A stretch of 58,324 nucleotides of DNA from NCBI GenBank assembly GCA_019119355.1, contig DWXE01000007.1, forward strand, positions 1 through 58,324, written 5' to 3'. Within the stretch, counting starts at the first letter, position 1; each line of letters begins with the position of its first letter. The notes below the pieces were generated by a model. It was given only the letters and a program-made list of their open reading frames with translations. It was not told the DNA's origin and made no database searches. Of this stretch, positions 50,835-58,324 are shown one piece after another. The translations under genes were made by a program, and so were the position numbers. Origin of the DNA: Candidatus Eisenbergiella merdigallinarum. Lineage in GTDB: Bacteria > Bacillota > Clostridia > Lachnospirales > Lachnospiraceae.

Positions 50835-52766
50835 ATGGAAAAGAAAAAGGTATTGTCCGTCCTGCTGGCGGGGGCGCTCGCGCTGTCCCTTACGGCCTGC
50901 GGCGGGCAGCAGGGCGTGACGAACAACGCGTCCGAAGCGCCGGCTTCCGAAGAAGCTGCGCAGACACAGGCCGACGCCTCCGCAGAGACGGAGCAGGCAG
51001 AAGAATCCGTGAAGCCGGAAACCCCCAGCGGGCAGCTGGTGCTGGGCTTTATTACGGATCTGGAAGGCGAGTTCTACGACACCGCTTTCAACAACACGGA
51101 TACCAACTATAGTGCTTATGACCTGATCCACGGCTATGCCACCATCGCTTACACCAAGGAAGGGGAATTCGAGTTCGATCCCACCGTGGTTGCGAGCCAT
51201 GAGGAAGTGGAGAACGAAGACGGGACCAAAACCTATACCATCACCATCAACGACGGCCTGACCTGGAACGACGGGACGCCCATCACAGCGAAGGATTATG
51301 TGTTCCAGATGCTGCTGGAATCCAGCCCGGAGATGAACCAGGTGGACGGCTATCCCTGTCTGGTAGGCACTTACTATGTAGGATATGAGGAATTCCTGGC
51401 CGGCGAGACGGAAGCGTTCAAGGGCGTGCGCCTTGTGGACGATATGACCTTCTCCCTGACCGTGAAGGCGGAGGAACTCCCTTTCCATTATGATATCACT
51501 TACGCGTCCGCGATGCCCCGCCCGCTGTCCGTGATCGCTCCCGGCTGCGACGTGGTGGATACGGAAGACGGCGCCACCATCACCGGCGACTTCACCGCGG
51601 AACTGCTGATGGAGACCATCAACGATCCCGAGACCGGCTACCGCTACAACCCTCAGCTGACCTGCGGCCCTTACAACTTCGTGAGCTACGATACGGCCAG
51701 CAGACAGGGCACCTTTGAAGTGAACGACAAGTATGCGGGCGACTACCGCGGCGTGAAGCCTTCCATCCAGAAGCTGATCATCAAGACCGTTAAGGCGGAA
51801 ACCCAGATCAACGAGCTGAGCGCGGGCACCGTAGACATTCTGGCGCAGATCAGCGGCGGCGACGACATCAACGCGGGCCTGAACCTGGTGGATGAAGGCA
51901 AGGCCGGAAAGAACACCTACTTCAGAAACGGATACGGCAAGATCCAGTTCGACTGCTCCCAGTTCCCCACCGACTCCGCGAACGTCCGTCAGGCCATCGC
52001 TTACTGCCTGGACCGCAACGAATTCGCGAGACAGTATTCCGGCGGCTACGCTTCCATCGTGCACGCGGCATACGGCCTGGCCCAGTGGGAGTACGTGGAA
52101 TCCAAAGACTGGATCGACGAGAACCTGAATACCTATGAAAAGGATATCGAGGCGGCGAAAGAGCTTCTGGCTGCCGACGGCTGGAACTTAAACGCTGAAG
52201 GCGGCGAATATCAGGACGGCGACGGCGTTCGCTACAAAGACGTGGACGGCGAGCTGGTTCCCCTGGTGATCGAATGGGCGAATACGGAAGGCAATCCGGT
52301 TTCCGACCTGCTGAGCACCATGCTTCCTGAGGCCATGGAAGAGGCCGGCATGCAGCTGAACGCCACCACCATGGACTTCCCGACCCTGAGCTCCTGCATC
52401 AGCCACCAGGGCGACAAGATCTACAACATGTACAACCTGGCGACCGGTTTTGCCAGCGCGAACTCTCCCTGGTACTACTACTCCACCGACGAGCAGTACA
52501 TGACCGGCGGATACAACTCCAACTGGATCGTGGACGAAGATCTGGCGGGTGCTTCCGGCGCGCTGCAGACCATCCCTTATGAAGACAGGGATACCTGGCT
52601 GACCACATGGCAGAATTATATCAAAGTATGGAATGAAAAGCTGCCTGACGTTCCTCTGTATTCCGATGAGTACCACGACTTCTTCAGCACCAAGTTAAAG
52701 GGCTGGGAAGCGACCTCCATCTGGGATTGGAGCAAAGCGGTTCTGGATGCCTGGGTAGAAGAGTAA
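50835..52766 (+). CDS. oppA: Oligopeptide-binding lipoprotein (OppA/SBP_bac_5)
   Basis: Substrate-binding component of the peptide ABC importer. It has 643 aa. Signal peptide with lipobox LTACGG gives lipidated Cys22, followed by an acidic Ala/Glu-rich linker to about residue 65. The SBP family-5 fold shows DGLTWNDGTPITAKDYVFQ and the later VRQAIAYCLDRNEFA. AAAGGAGG lies 4 nt before the ATG. A double hairpin ending in a terminator separates it from the permease genes, so it should be expressed in excess of them, which is usual for binding proteins. Confidence 0.95.
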   Translation: MEKKKVLSVLLAGALALSLTACGGQQGVTNNASEAPASEEAAQTQADASAETEQAEESVKPETPSGQLVLGFITDLEGEFYDTAFNNTDTNYSAYDLIHGYATIAYTKEGEFEFDPTVVASHEEVENEDGTKTYTITINDGLTWNDGTPITAKDYVFQMLLESSPEMNQVDGYPCLVGTYYVGYEEFLAGETEAFKGVRLVDDMTFSLTVKAEELPFHYDITYASAMPRPLSVIAPGCDVVDTEDGATITGDFTAELLMETINDPETGYRYNPQLTCGPYNFVSYDTASRQGTFEVNDKYAGDYRGVKPSIQKLIIKTVKAETQINELSAGTVDILAQISGGDDINAGLNLVDEGKAGKNTYFRNGYGKIQFDCSQFPTDSANVRQAIAYCLDRNEFARQYSGGYASIVHAAYGLAQWEYVESKDWIDENLNTYEKDIEAAKELLAADGWNLNAEGGEYQDGDGVRYKDVDGELVPLVIEWANTEGNPVSDLLSTMLPEAMEEAGMQLNATTMDFPTLSSCISHQGDKIYNMYNLATGFASANSPWYYYSTDEQYMTGGYNSNWIVDEDLAGASGALQTIPYEDRDTWLTTWQNYIKVWNEKLPDVPLYSDEYHDFFSTKLKGWEATSIWDWSKAVLDAWVEE

Positions 52767-52787
52767 GACCCATATTACGGGGATGTT

Positions 52788-52809
52788 CCGGCGGGGGTCC
52801 CCCCGCCGG
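52788..52809. repeat. GC-only hairpin after oppA
   Basis: CCGGCGGGG (52788-52796) and CCCCGCCGG (52801-52809) form a perfect 9-bp stem with a GTCC loop and no T run. It is probably a 3'-end stabiliser of the oppA mRNA. Confidence 0.7.
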
Positions 52810-52822
52810 CGCCCCGGATTTT

Positions 52823-52849
52823 AAGAAGGGGGGAAGCCCTTCTTTTTTT
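52823..52849 (+). terminator. Partial terminator between oppA and oppB
   Basis: AAGAAGGG (52823-52830) pairs with CCCTTCTT (52837-52844), followed by T up to 52849. No separate promoter is obvious before oppB, so the operon genes probably depend on readthrough. Confidence 0.85.
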
Positions 52850-52902
52850 ATGAAGCGATAATCAGCGCATTCCCATTGATACAGGAATGGAGGAAAGGAT
52901 GT

Positions 52903-53895
52903 ATGGGAAAAGGAAGATACCTGTTAAAGAGGTTAATCTATATCATCTTTGTGTTTTTTATCATTTCCATTCTCATGTTCGCAATCTATAAGGCCACGCC
53001 CGGCGATCCGGTGGAAATGATGATCGGCGGCAATAAGATGAACATGAAACCGGAAATGTATCAGCAGCAATACGAGCAGGTGACGGAGATGCTGGGGCTG
53101 GACAAACCCCTTCCGCTGCAGTACGTGTCCTGGATCGGGAACATGCTGACCGGAAATTTCGGATATTCCACGCAGTATAAACGTCAGGTCATCGACATCA
53201 TCGGAAGCCCGATGCGCAATACCGTCCTGCTCAACCTCTGCAGCATGGTCGTGGTATTCCTGATTTCCATCCCCCTGGGAATCGCCACTGCGGTCCGCAA
53301 AAACACCGTTTTCGACAAGGCCGTTCAGGTCATCACCATTGTGGGCTACAGCATTCCCAGCTTCATCATCGCCCTGCTGGCGATCTTCGTTTTCGCCATC
53401 AAGATACCGATTTTCCCCATCAGCGGCGTGCAGACGGCCGGGATGGAGGGATCGGCCTTTGAGATGTTCCTGGATCAGGCCCGCCACATGGTGCTGCCCG
53501 TTCTGGTCATGTCCGTAGGAGGAATCGGGGGCATCACCCGATATGTCCGCGCGTCCATGATCGACGCTCTCCGCATGGATTACATCAAAACGGCGAGGAG
53601 CAAGGGGCTTCGGGAGCGTGTGGTCATCTACGTGCACGCGTTCCGCAACGCCCTGATCCCGGTGGTGACCGTAACCACCTGGTGGATCATCGGCCTGTTC
53701 GGAGGATCGGTGGTCATCGAATCGATCTTCCTGTGGCCCGGGCTGGGAAAGATGCTCTTGAACGGCCTGATGCAGCGCGACTTCTCCGTGGTTCTCACCA
53801 TGCAGATGTTCTACGTGGTTCTGGCTCTGGCGGGAAACGTGCTGATGGATATCGCCTACACGCTGGTTGACCCCAGGGTCAGGCTGGAGAATTAG
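52903..53895 (+). CDS. oppB: Oligopeptide ABC importer permease OppB/DppB-type
   Basis: First membrane subunit, 330 aa, six helices. The family start is YLLKRLIYIIFVFFIISILM, with the extracytoplasmic LDKPLPLQYVSW segment. The EAA coupling loop is YIKTARSKGLRERVVIYVHA followed by FRNALIPVVT. ATG 52903 lies 9 nt after GGAGG; an in-frame upstream start at 52876 is unsupported. Unlike OppC, it is of normal length and architecture. Confidence 0.95.
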   Translation: MGKGRYLLKRLIYIIFVFFIISILMFAIYKATPGDPVEMMIGGNKMNMKPEMYQQQYEQVTEMLGLDKPLPLQYVSWIGNMLTGNFGYSTQYKRQVIDIIGSPMRNTVLLNLCSMVVVFLISIPLGIATAVRKNTVFDKAVQVITIVGYSIPSFIIALLAIFVFAIKIPIFPISGVQTAGMEGSAFEMFLDQARHMVLPVLVMSVGGIGGITRYVRASMIDALRMDYIKTARSKGLRERVVIYVHAFRNALIPVVTVTTWWIIGLFGGSVVIESIFLWPGLGKMLLNGLMQRDFSVVLTMQMFYVVLALAGNVLMDIAYTLVDPRVRLEN

Positions 53896-53909
53896 GAAAG
53901 GGGATACAA

Positions 53910-55724
53910 ATGAAGGACAACAACAAAAAAAGAAAAAAGCCTCTTACCATGACGCAGGCCACCCGGAGAATGCTGGTGGGACAGCCCGTGAACGCAGCGG
54001 AAGAAGAGGAAATGCTCACCCCCATTCAGATGGTCGTGAGAAATTTCCTGCATGACAGGGTGGCGGTGGCGGGAGTCGTCTGCTTTTTGCTGATCTTTCT
54101 GTGCTGCATCGTGCTGCCCTTTTTCCTGCCCATGGACAAGTACTTCCAGGATGTGACCCAGGCCAACGTGGCGCCCGGCTTTTCCATGCTCAAGGCGCCC
54201 TCCGGCTTAAACGGCAACGCGCAGTCCGTCTCGGTGGGAAGCACCTTTTCCGTCGGCATCGACCGGGACGGAAACGTATACGAATGGGGGACCTTCCCCA
54301 ATGAGAAGCTGAAGAACATCCCAGCGGCCAGCGAGATGGGAAAGGTGACCCAGGTGTCCGCGGGGCTGGATCACATCCTGGCGGTGAACGAAGAGGGGCA
54401 GCTGTTCACCTGGGGAAATGACCGGATGGGCCTGGAGGCGATTCCCATCGAGCTTCGGACCGGCGAGGACATCAAACAGATCCTGGCCTGCTATCAGTTT
54501 TCCCTGGCGCTGACCGAGAAGGGAAAGCTCTATAACTGGGGCAACAGCTATCTGGTCAACATCAGCTTCCCCGAAGGCGTTCAGGGGAATATCGACAAGG
54601 TTGCGGCCAACACCAACCTGGTGGCGGCGCTGACCAAAGACGGCAGGGTGGAGCCCCTGACCAAAAAGAGTTCCGCGTTCACCAAGGTCCCGGAAGAGAT
54701 CCAGGGGCAGGTGACGGACATCGCCATGACGGACGAGAGCCTGGCCGCCGTGACGGAATCCGGACAGGTTTATGTCTGGGGAAACAGCGGAAAGGGCACG
54801 ACGGACATCCCGGAGGAAATTCAGGGACACGTGAAGGCGCTGTCCGCGGGGCGCTATAACTTCGTGGCGCTGCTGGACGACAACCGGCTGGTTTCCTGGG
54901 GCGACAACACCTTCCAGCAGGCCAACGTGCCGGATGTGTCCGAAGAGATCGTTTCCATTTCCTCCGGATATTACGGCAACTACGCCATTTCGGAGAGCGG
55001 GAAGGTCCACGGCTGGGGCTTAAAGGGCTATCTGATGGGAACGGACGACCTGGGCAGAGACGTCTTCCGCAGGCTTCTGCAGGGCGGACGGATGACCATG
55101 ACCGTAGGCGCCATCGCCGTGATCATTTCCACCACCATCGGGATTTTAGTGGGCGGAATTTCCGGCTATAAGGGCGGCAAGGTGGACAATCTGCTGATGC
55201 GTTTCGCGGAGATCGTGTCCTCCATTCCGTTTTTGCCCTTCGCCATCATCCTGTCCTCCATTCTGGGGAACCGGATCTCGGAAACGCAGAGGATCGTCAT
55301 GATCATGTTCATCCTGGGCGTGCTGTCCTGGCCTGGAATCGCCAGGCTCGTCCGGGGAAGCGTGCTGGCGGAGCGGGAACAGGAGTTCGTCACCGCGGCG
55401 AAAGCGCTGGGCGTGAAGGAATTCGGCATCATTTTCCGGCATATCCTGCCCAATATCGTCACGGTCATCATCGTCAACGCCACGCTGGATTTCGCGACCT
55501 GTATGCTGACGGAGTCCTCTCTATCCTTCATCGGATTCGGCGTAACCGAGCCCAATCCCACCTGGGGCAATATGCTGACCGGATCCCAGAACGCGAAGGT
55601 CATCGAAGACTACTGGTGGCGCTGGGTATTCCCCGCCATCACGCTGGGCATCTGCACGATCAGCATCAACTGCGTGGGCGACGGTCTCCGGGATGCGGTT
55701 GATCCCAAATCAAACGAAAGGTAG
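53910..55724 (+). CDS. oppC: OppC-type permease with an inserted RCC1-like beta-propeller
   Basis: Second membrane subunit of the peptide importer, 604 aa against ~300 for ordinary OppC. The N-terminus is cytoplasmic, and helix 1 is at about residues 51-74. In place of the short first outer loop are seven ~40-residue repeats (about 104-372), each with a hydrophobic start, an A-V-x-x-x-G-x-(V/L)-Y-x-WG core (EEGQLFTWGN, EKGKLYNWGN, ESGQVYVWGN, DDNRLVSWGD, ESGKVHGWGL and others). This is the RCC1 blade pattern, and the count suits a closed seven-bladed propeller. The normal OppC sequence resumes at MGTDDLGRDVFRRLL (376 on), with the EAA loop near 485-515 (QEFVTAAKALGVKEFGIIFR). The propeller would face the binding protein outside. 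Confidence 0.93.
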   Translation: MKDNNKKRKKPLTMTQATRRMLVGQPVNAAEEEEMLTPIQMVVRNFLHDRVAVAGVVCFLLIFLCCIVLPFFLPMDKYFQDVTQANVAPGFSMLKAPSGLNGNAQSVSVGSTFSVGIDRDGNVYEWGTFPNEKLKNIPAASEMGKVTQVSAGLDHILAVNEEGQLFTWGNDRMGLEAIPIELRTGEDIKQILACYQFSLALTEKGKLYNWGNSYLVNISFPEGVQGNIDKVAANTNLVAALTKDGRVEPLTKKSSAFTKVPEEIQGQVTDIAMTDESLAAVTESGQVYVWGNSGKGTTDIPEEIQGHVKALSAGRYNFVALLDDNRLVSWGDNTFQQANVPDVSEEIVSISSGYYGNYAISESGKVHGWGLKGYLMGTDDLGRDVFRRLLQGGRMTMTVGAIAVIISTTIGILVGGISGYKGGKVDNLLMRFAEIVSSIPFLPFAIILSSILGNRISETQRIVMIMFILGVLSWPGIARLVRGSVLAEREQEFVTAAKALGVKEFGIIFRHILPNIVTVIIVNATLDFATCMLTESSLSFIGFGVTEPNPTWGNMLTGSQNAKVIEDYWWRWVFPAITLGICTISINCVGDGLRDAVDPKSNER

Positions 55725-55732
55725 GCGGCCAA

Positions 55733-56731
55733 ATGAGTTTACTGGAAATCAAACATCTGCATACCAATTTTAATACCAAAAGGGGCGTTGTCCGGGCGGT
55801 AAACGATGTTTCCTATTCCCTGGAGGCCGGAAAGACCCTGGGGATCGTAGGGGAGAGCGGGAGCGGAAAGAGCGTTTCCGCCATGAGCATCATCCGCCTG
55901 CTGGACGGCAACGGATATATCGAGAGCGGCGAAATCTATTTCGACGGAAAGGACATCCGGAAATGTACGGATAAGGAGATGTACCATATCCGCGGCAACG
56001 AGATTTCCGTGATCTTCCAGGAGCCCATGACTTCCTTAAATCCGGTTTTCACCATCGAAAAGCAGATCGGGGAAGTGTTCATGAACCATCAGGGCATGAA
56101 GAAAAAGGAGGCTTACGCGGCTGCGGTGGACATGCTTCGGGAGGTGAAAATCCCCAATCCGGAGACCGTGGCCAAGCAGTATCCGTTCCAGCTCTCGGGC
56201 GGCATGCGCCAGAGGGTGATGATCGCCATGGCCCTTTCCTGCCGGCCCAAGCTGCTGATCGCGGACGAGCCCACCACGGCGCTGGACGTGACGATTCAGG
56301 CTCAGATCTTAAAACTGATGAACGACATGAAGGAAAAGCTGGGAACGTCCATCCTCTTCATCACCCACGACCTGGGCGTGATCAACGAGATGGCGGACGA
56401 AGTGGCGGTGATGTACTGCGGCCAGCTGGTGGAGCGCGCCAGCGTCCGGGAAATCTTTTCCTCCGGAAAGTTCTCCCATCCCTACACGGAGGGGCTGATG
56501 ACCTCCATCCCCAGGCTGGACACGCCGAAGGGGGAAAAGCTGGAGCCCATTCCGGGCACCGTGCCCAACCCGCTGTATGTGCCGAAAGGGTGCCGTTTCG
56601 CGCCCCGCTGCAAATACTGTCAGGAGCGGTGCAAAACGGAGGAGCCGGAGCTTACGCCCGTGGAGGACGGCCATCTGGTGAGATGTTTTTACGCGGAGAA
56701 GGAGGTGAGAAAGAACCATGCAGGAAAATGA
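55733..56731 (+). CDS. oppD: Oligopeptide importer ATPase OppD-type
   Basis: First nucleotide-binding subunit, 332 aa. Walker A is GESGSGKSV, the Q loop is [12 protein letters not shown], the signature is LSGGMRQRV and Walker B is [14 protein letters not shown]; the H loop is FITHDLG. The C-terminal cysteine cluster [14 protein letters not shown] is that of the OppD/DppD [4Fe-4S]-like region. It overlaps the next gene by 14 nt. Confidence 0.97.
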   Translation: MSLLEIKHLHTNFNTKRGVVRAVNDVSYSLEAGKTLGIVGESGSGKSVSAMSIIRLLDGNGYIESGEIYFDGKDIRKCTDKEMYHIRGNEISVIFQEPMTSLNPVFTIEKQIGEVFMNHQGMKKKEAYAAAVDMLREVKIPNPETVAKQYPFQLSGGMRQRVMIAMALSCRPKLLIADEPTTALDVTIQAQILKLMNDMKEKLGTSILFITHDLGVINEMADEVAVMYCGQLVERASVREIFSSGKFSHPYTEGLMTSIPRLDTPKGEKLEPIPGTVPNPLYVPKGCRFAPRCKYCQERCKTEEPELTPVEDGHLVRCFYAEKEVRKNHAGK

Positions 56732-57734
56732 AAAGAAAGTTCTGCTTCGGATCGAGGATGTCAAACAGTATTTCCCGGTGAAGAAAACCCGTTTCCGGGA
56801 AAAGCAGAGGTATGTGAAGGCCAACGACGGCATCAGCATGGATATCTACGAAGGGGAAACCTTCGGCCTGGTGGGGGAATCCGGCTGCGGAAAATCCACC
56901 TTCGGAAGGACGATCCTGCAGTTGTACCCCCAGACCCACGGCGCGATCCGGTATCAGAAGGACGGCGAATGGATCGATCTGAAAGCGCAGGATAAGGAAT
57001 CCATGAGAAATCTGCGCCGCGAGCTGCAGATCATCTTCCAGGATCCCTACTCCTCCTTAAACCCCAGGATGACGGTGGGACAGATCATCGGCGAAGGGCT
57101 GGTTTCCCACGGGCTGTTCAAACGGGGCGATGCGGGCCTGAAGGACTATATCGTGGAAATCATGGAGGAGTGCGGCCTTCCCGGCTATCTGTTCGGGCGC
57201 TATCCCCACCAGTTCTCGGGCGGGCAGAGACAGAGGATCGGCATCGCCAGGAGCCTGGCGCTGCATCCCAGATTCGTGGTCTGCGACGAAGCGGTGTCCG
57301 CGCTGGACGTTTCCATTCAGTCCCAGATCTTAAACCTCCTGCGGGATCTGAAGGAAAAGGAAAACCTGACCTATCTGTTCATCACCCACGACCTGAGCGT
57401 GGTCAAATACATCAGCGACAGGATCGGCGTCATGTACCTGGGCAACATGGTGGAGGTTTCGGAAACGGAGGAGCTGTTCAAAAATACGATGCATCCCTAC
57501 ACCGAAGCGCTGCTTTCCGCGATTCCCACCACGGACGCGGACGACCGGAAAAAGGAAAGGATCCTGCTGGAGGGGGATATTCCCAGCCCGGTGAATCCGC
57601 CTTCCGGATGCAAATTCCACACCAGATGCCGCTATTGCCAGGAAATCTGCAGACAGCAGACGCCGGAACTGAAGGACGTCGGAAACGGACATCGGGTTGC
57701 CTGCCATTTCCCGCTGGGAAAAACGGAGAAGTGA
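56718..57734 (+). CDS. oppF: Oligopeptide importer ATPase OppF-type
   Basis: Second nucleotide-binding subunit, 338 aa. Walker A is GESGCGKSTF, the Q loop is IIFQDPYSSLNPR, the signature is FSGGQRQRI, Walker B is FVVCDEAVSALDVS and the H loop is FITHDLSV. The C-terminal cysteines are CKFHTRCRYCQEIC. It starts inside oppD. Confidence 0.97.
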   Translation: MQENEKKVLLRIEDVKQYFPVKKTRFREKQRYVKANDGISMDIYEGETFGLVGESGCGKSTFGRTILQLYPQTHGAIRYQKDGEWIDLKAQDKESMRNLRRELQIIFQDPYSSLNPRMTVGQIIGEGLVSHGLFKRGDAGLKDYIVEIMEECGLPGYLFGRYPHQFSGGQRQRIGIARSLALHPRFVVCDEAVSALDVSIQSQILNLLRDLKEKENLTYLFITHDLSVVKYISDRIGVMYLGNMVEVSETEELFKNTMHPYTEALLSAIPTTDADDRKKERILLEGDIPSPVNPPSGCKFHTRCRYCQEICRQQTPELKDVGNGHRVACHFPLGKTEK

Positions 57735-57735
57735 T

Positions 57736-57942
57736 ATGTTTTTTCAAAAAAAAGTGGATCGGCTCATCGACGTTGAAAAGGCGGAACAGGAGCTGGAAGA
57801 GCGGGAGCCGGTGGAGCTGGAGGGCAAGGACCGCCTGGCCATGATCCTGGCGGCCATCCTGGTCTTCGTGCCCGCGCTGCTGCTGGTAATCGGTATTTTT
57901 CTCTTTCTGATCTGGCTGTTTTTCCTGCGCTTTCTTCCGTAA
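57736..57942 (+). CDS. Small one-helix membrane protein at the end of the opp operon
   Basis: 68 aa. An acidic, charged N-terminal half (VDRLIDVEKAEQELEEREPV) predicted as helix or coiled coil precedes one C-terminal transmembrane segment (about residues 38-65, hydrophobic and ending LFFLRFLP). It starts ATG 57736 only 1 nt after the oppF stop, with GGAG 7-10 nt upstream, so it belongs to the operon. I do not recognise the family. It may be an accessory or regulatory subunit of the importer; this is inference from position. Confidence 0.68.
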   Translation: MFFQKKVDRLIDVEKAEQELEEREPVELEGKDRLAMILAAILVFVPALLLVIGIFLFLIWLFFLRFLP

Positions 57943-57971
57943 AGCGGGGGCCACAATACGGAATTCCTTTG

Positions 57972-58002
57972 AGAAGGGCTGTCTCTGACGGCCCTTCTTT
58001 TT
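57972..58002 (+). terminator. opp operon terminator
   Basis: AGAAGGGC (57972-57979) pairs with GCCCTTCT (57991-57998), followed by T. Confidence 0.88.
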
Positions 58003-58054
58003 GTCTATTTTACATAAAAATGCACAATTCCTGTAATTTTTGCGAATAAAAAAC

Positions 58055-58083
58055 TTGCATCTCGTTTTGTTTTGTGCTATAGT
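58055..58083 (+). promoter_or_regulatory. Promoter of the right-edge gene
   Basis: TTGCAT at 58055-58060, a 17-nt spacer and TATAGT at 58078-58083. Same -35/-10 pair as topA. Confidence 0.7.
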
Positions 58084-58148
58084 TTGCAACGGTGTACAAA
58101 GGGAACATAATAAAAAACTTAATAATGGACTGCCAATCTTACACAAAG

Positions 58149-58181
58149 TACCGCCCAAACGAGACTACGGGCGGTATTTTT
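58149..58181 (+). terminator. First leader terminator at the right edge
   Basis: TACCGCCC (58149-58156) pairs with GGGCGGTA (58169-58176), followed by five T. It is followed by a good ribosome-binding-site-like AAAGGAGG (58196-58203) with no ATG at the proper distance. Confidence 0.8.
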
Positions 58182-58214
58182 GTATCTTGGCGGAGAAAGG
58201 AGGAACTTCCCACG

Positions 58215-58247
58215 GGGGCTTGACTGAAAAGTTGAGCCCCTTTTTTT
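58215..58247 (+). terminator. Second leader terminator at the right edge
   Basis: GGGGCTTGACT (58215-58225), loop GAAA, AGTTGAGCCCC (58230-58240), two G-T wobbles, followed by seven T. Only 27 nt separate it from the start codon. Confidence 0.85.
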
Positions 58248-58274
58248 ACGCCCAAAAACAGGAGGTAAATGCTT

Positions 58275-58324
58275 ATGGCAGATGATAAAACCACGAAAAT
58301 GCCGGAGCAGCCGGTAACGGATAC
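58275..58324 (+). CDS. Truncated gene at the right edge
   Basis: ATG 58275 lies 8 nt after GGAGGT (58261-58266) and 16 complete codons are visible (starts MADDKTTKMPEQPVTD). The rest lies outside the window. The hydrophilic start gives no clue to identity; the leader with two terminators suggests attenuated expression. Confidence 0.6.
   Translation, partial: MADDKTTKMPEQPVTD

Noticed and set aside
48842..50926. 694-codon minus-strand open frame opposite pepF and eno
   Set aside because: Same kind of antisense shadow; the + strand carries clear PepF and enolase motifs.
1..58324. CRISPR arrays, insertion sequences, prophage or integrative elements, tRNA/rRNA genes
   Set aside because: No regularly spaced repeats, transposase, integrase, phage gene or cloverleaf-like sequence was seen anywhere in the window.

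Overview
The window is about 58 kb of GC-rich chromosomal DNA from an endospore-forming, anaerobic, Gram-positive bacterium (Clostridia; gene content and small-protein families look Lachnospiraceae-like, which is inference). The grounds are the spoIIA sigma-F operon, spoVA genes with a sigma-G-type promoter, CodY, a T-box leader before valS, a class B sortase, and the [FeFe]-hydrogenase maturation set hydE/hydG/hydF. I see no tRNA or rRNA genes, no CRISPR array, no insertion sequence and no prophage. The region reads as core chromosome with dense operons and many strong intrinsic terminators.

Layout. 1-5.4 kb: end of dprA, then topA, codY, rpsB and tsf on the + strand. 5.6-9.8 kb: a solitary Lhr-type giant helicase. 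9.9-13.5 kb: KDPG aldolase (fused to a VOC-like domain), KDG kinase and an aldehyde dehydrogenase. 13.5-17.9 kb: a structured leader ending in a terminator, then a TM1266-like regulator, hydE, hydG and hydF. 17.9-22.1 kb, minus strand: trkA, trkH and a MATE exporter. 22.2-28.2 kb: T-box leader, valS, folC, a 51-aa protein and a zinc-ribbon/TPR membrane protein. 28.3-32.4 kb: spoIIAA, spoIIAB, sigF, sortase B, spoVAA, spoVAB and spoVAC. 32.4-36.4 kb: a conserved small protein, a nuclease lipoprotein, a small prepilin peptidase, a TPR membrane protein and thiamine pyrophosphokinase. 36.4-42.2 kb, minus strand: a CDF metal exporter and MntP, then a leader-peptide/terminator region and a heterodimeric multidrug ABC exporter. 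42.3-48.9 kb: gpmI, a GntR(YtrA-type)-ABC-permease operon, and enolase. 49.0-57.9 kb: an M3 oligopeptidase and a five-gene oligopeptide ABC importer operon with a small membrane protein at its end. At the right edge a leader with two terminators precedes a truncated gene.

Most unusual items: (1) the OppC-type permease carries a complete seven-repeat RCC1-like beta-propeller in its first extracytoplasmic loop; (2) the hydrogenase-maturation operon has a riboswitch-like leader with a 13-bp terminator, faintly Moco-RNA-like; (3) the ABC exporter is preceded by a 30-codon ORF with an ideal ribosome-binding site and two intrinsic terminators, which looks like ribosome-mediated attenuation; (4) two operons place the promoter -35 box inside the loop of the preceding terminator; (5) an 85-nt nested hairpin separates convergent genes; (6) a 25-bp palindromic element occurs twice. 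Peptide uptake (Opp), peptide hydrolysis (PepF) and CodY fit a peptide-using lifestyle. The hyd genes imply H2 metabolism, but the hydrogenase itself is outside the window.
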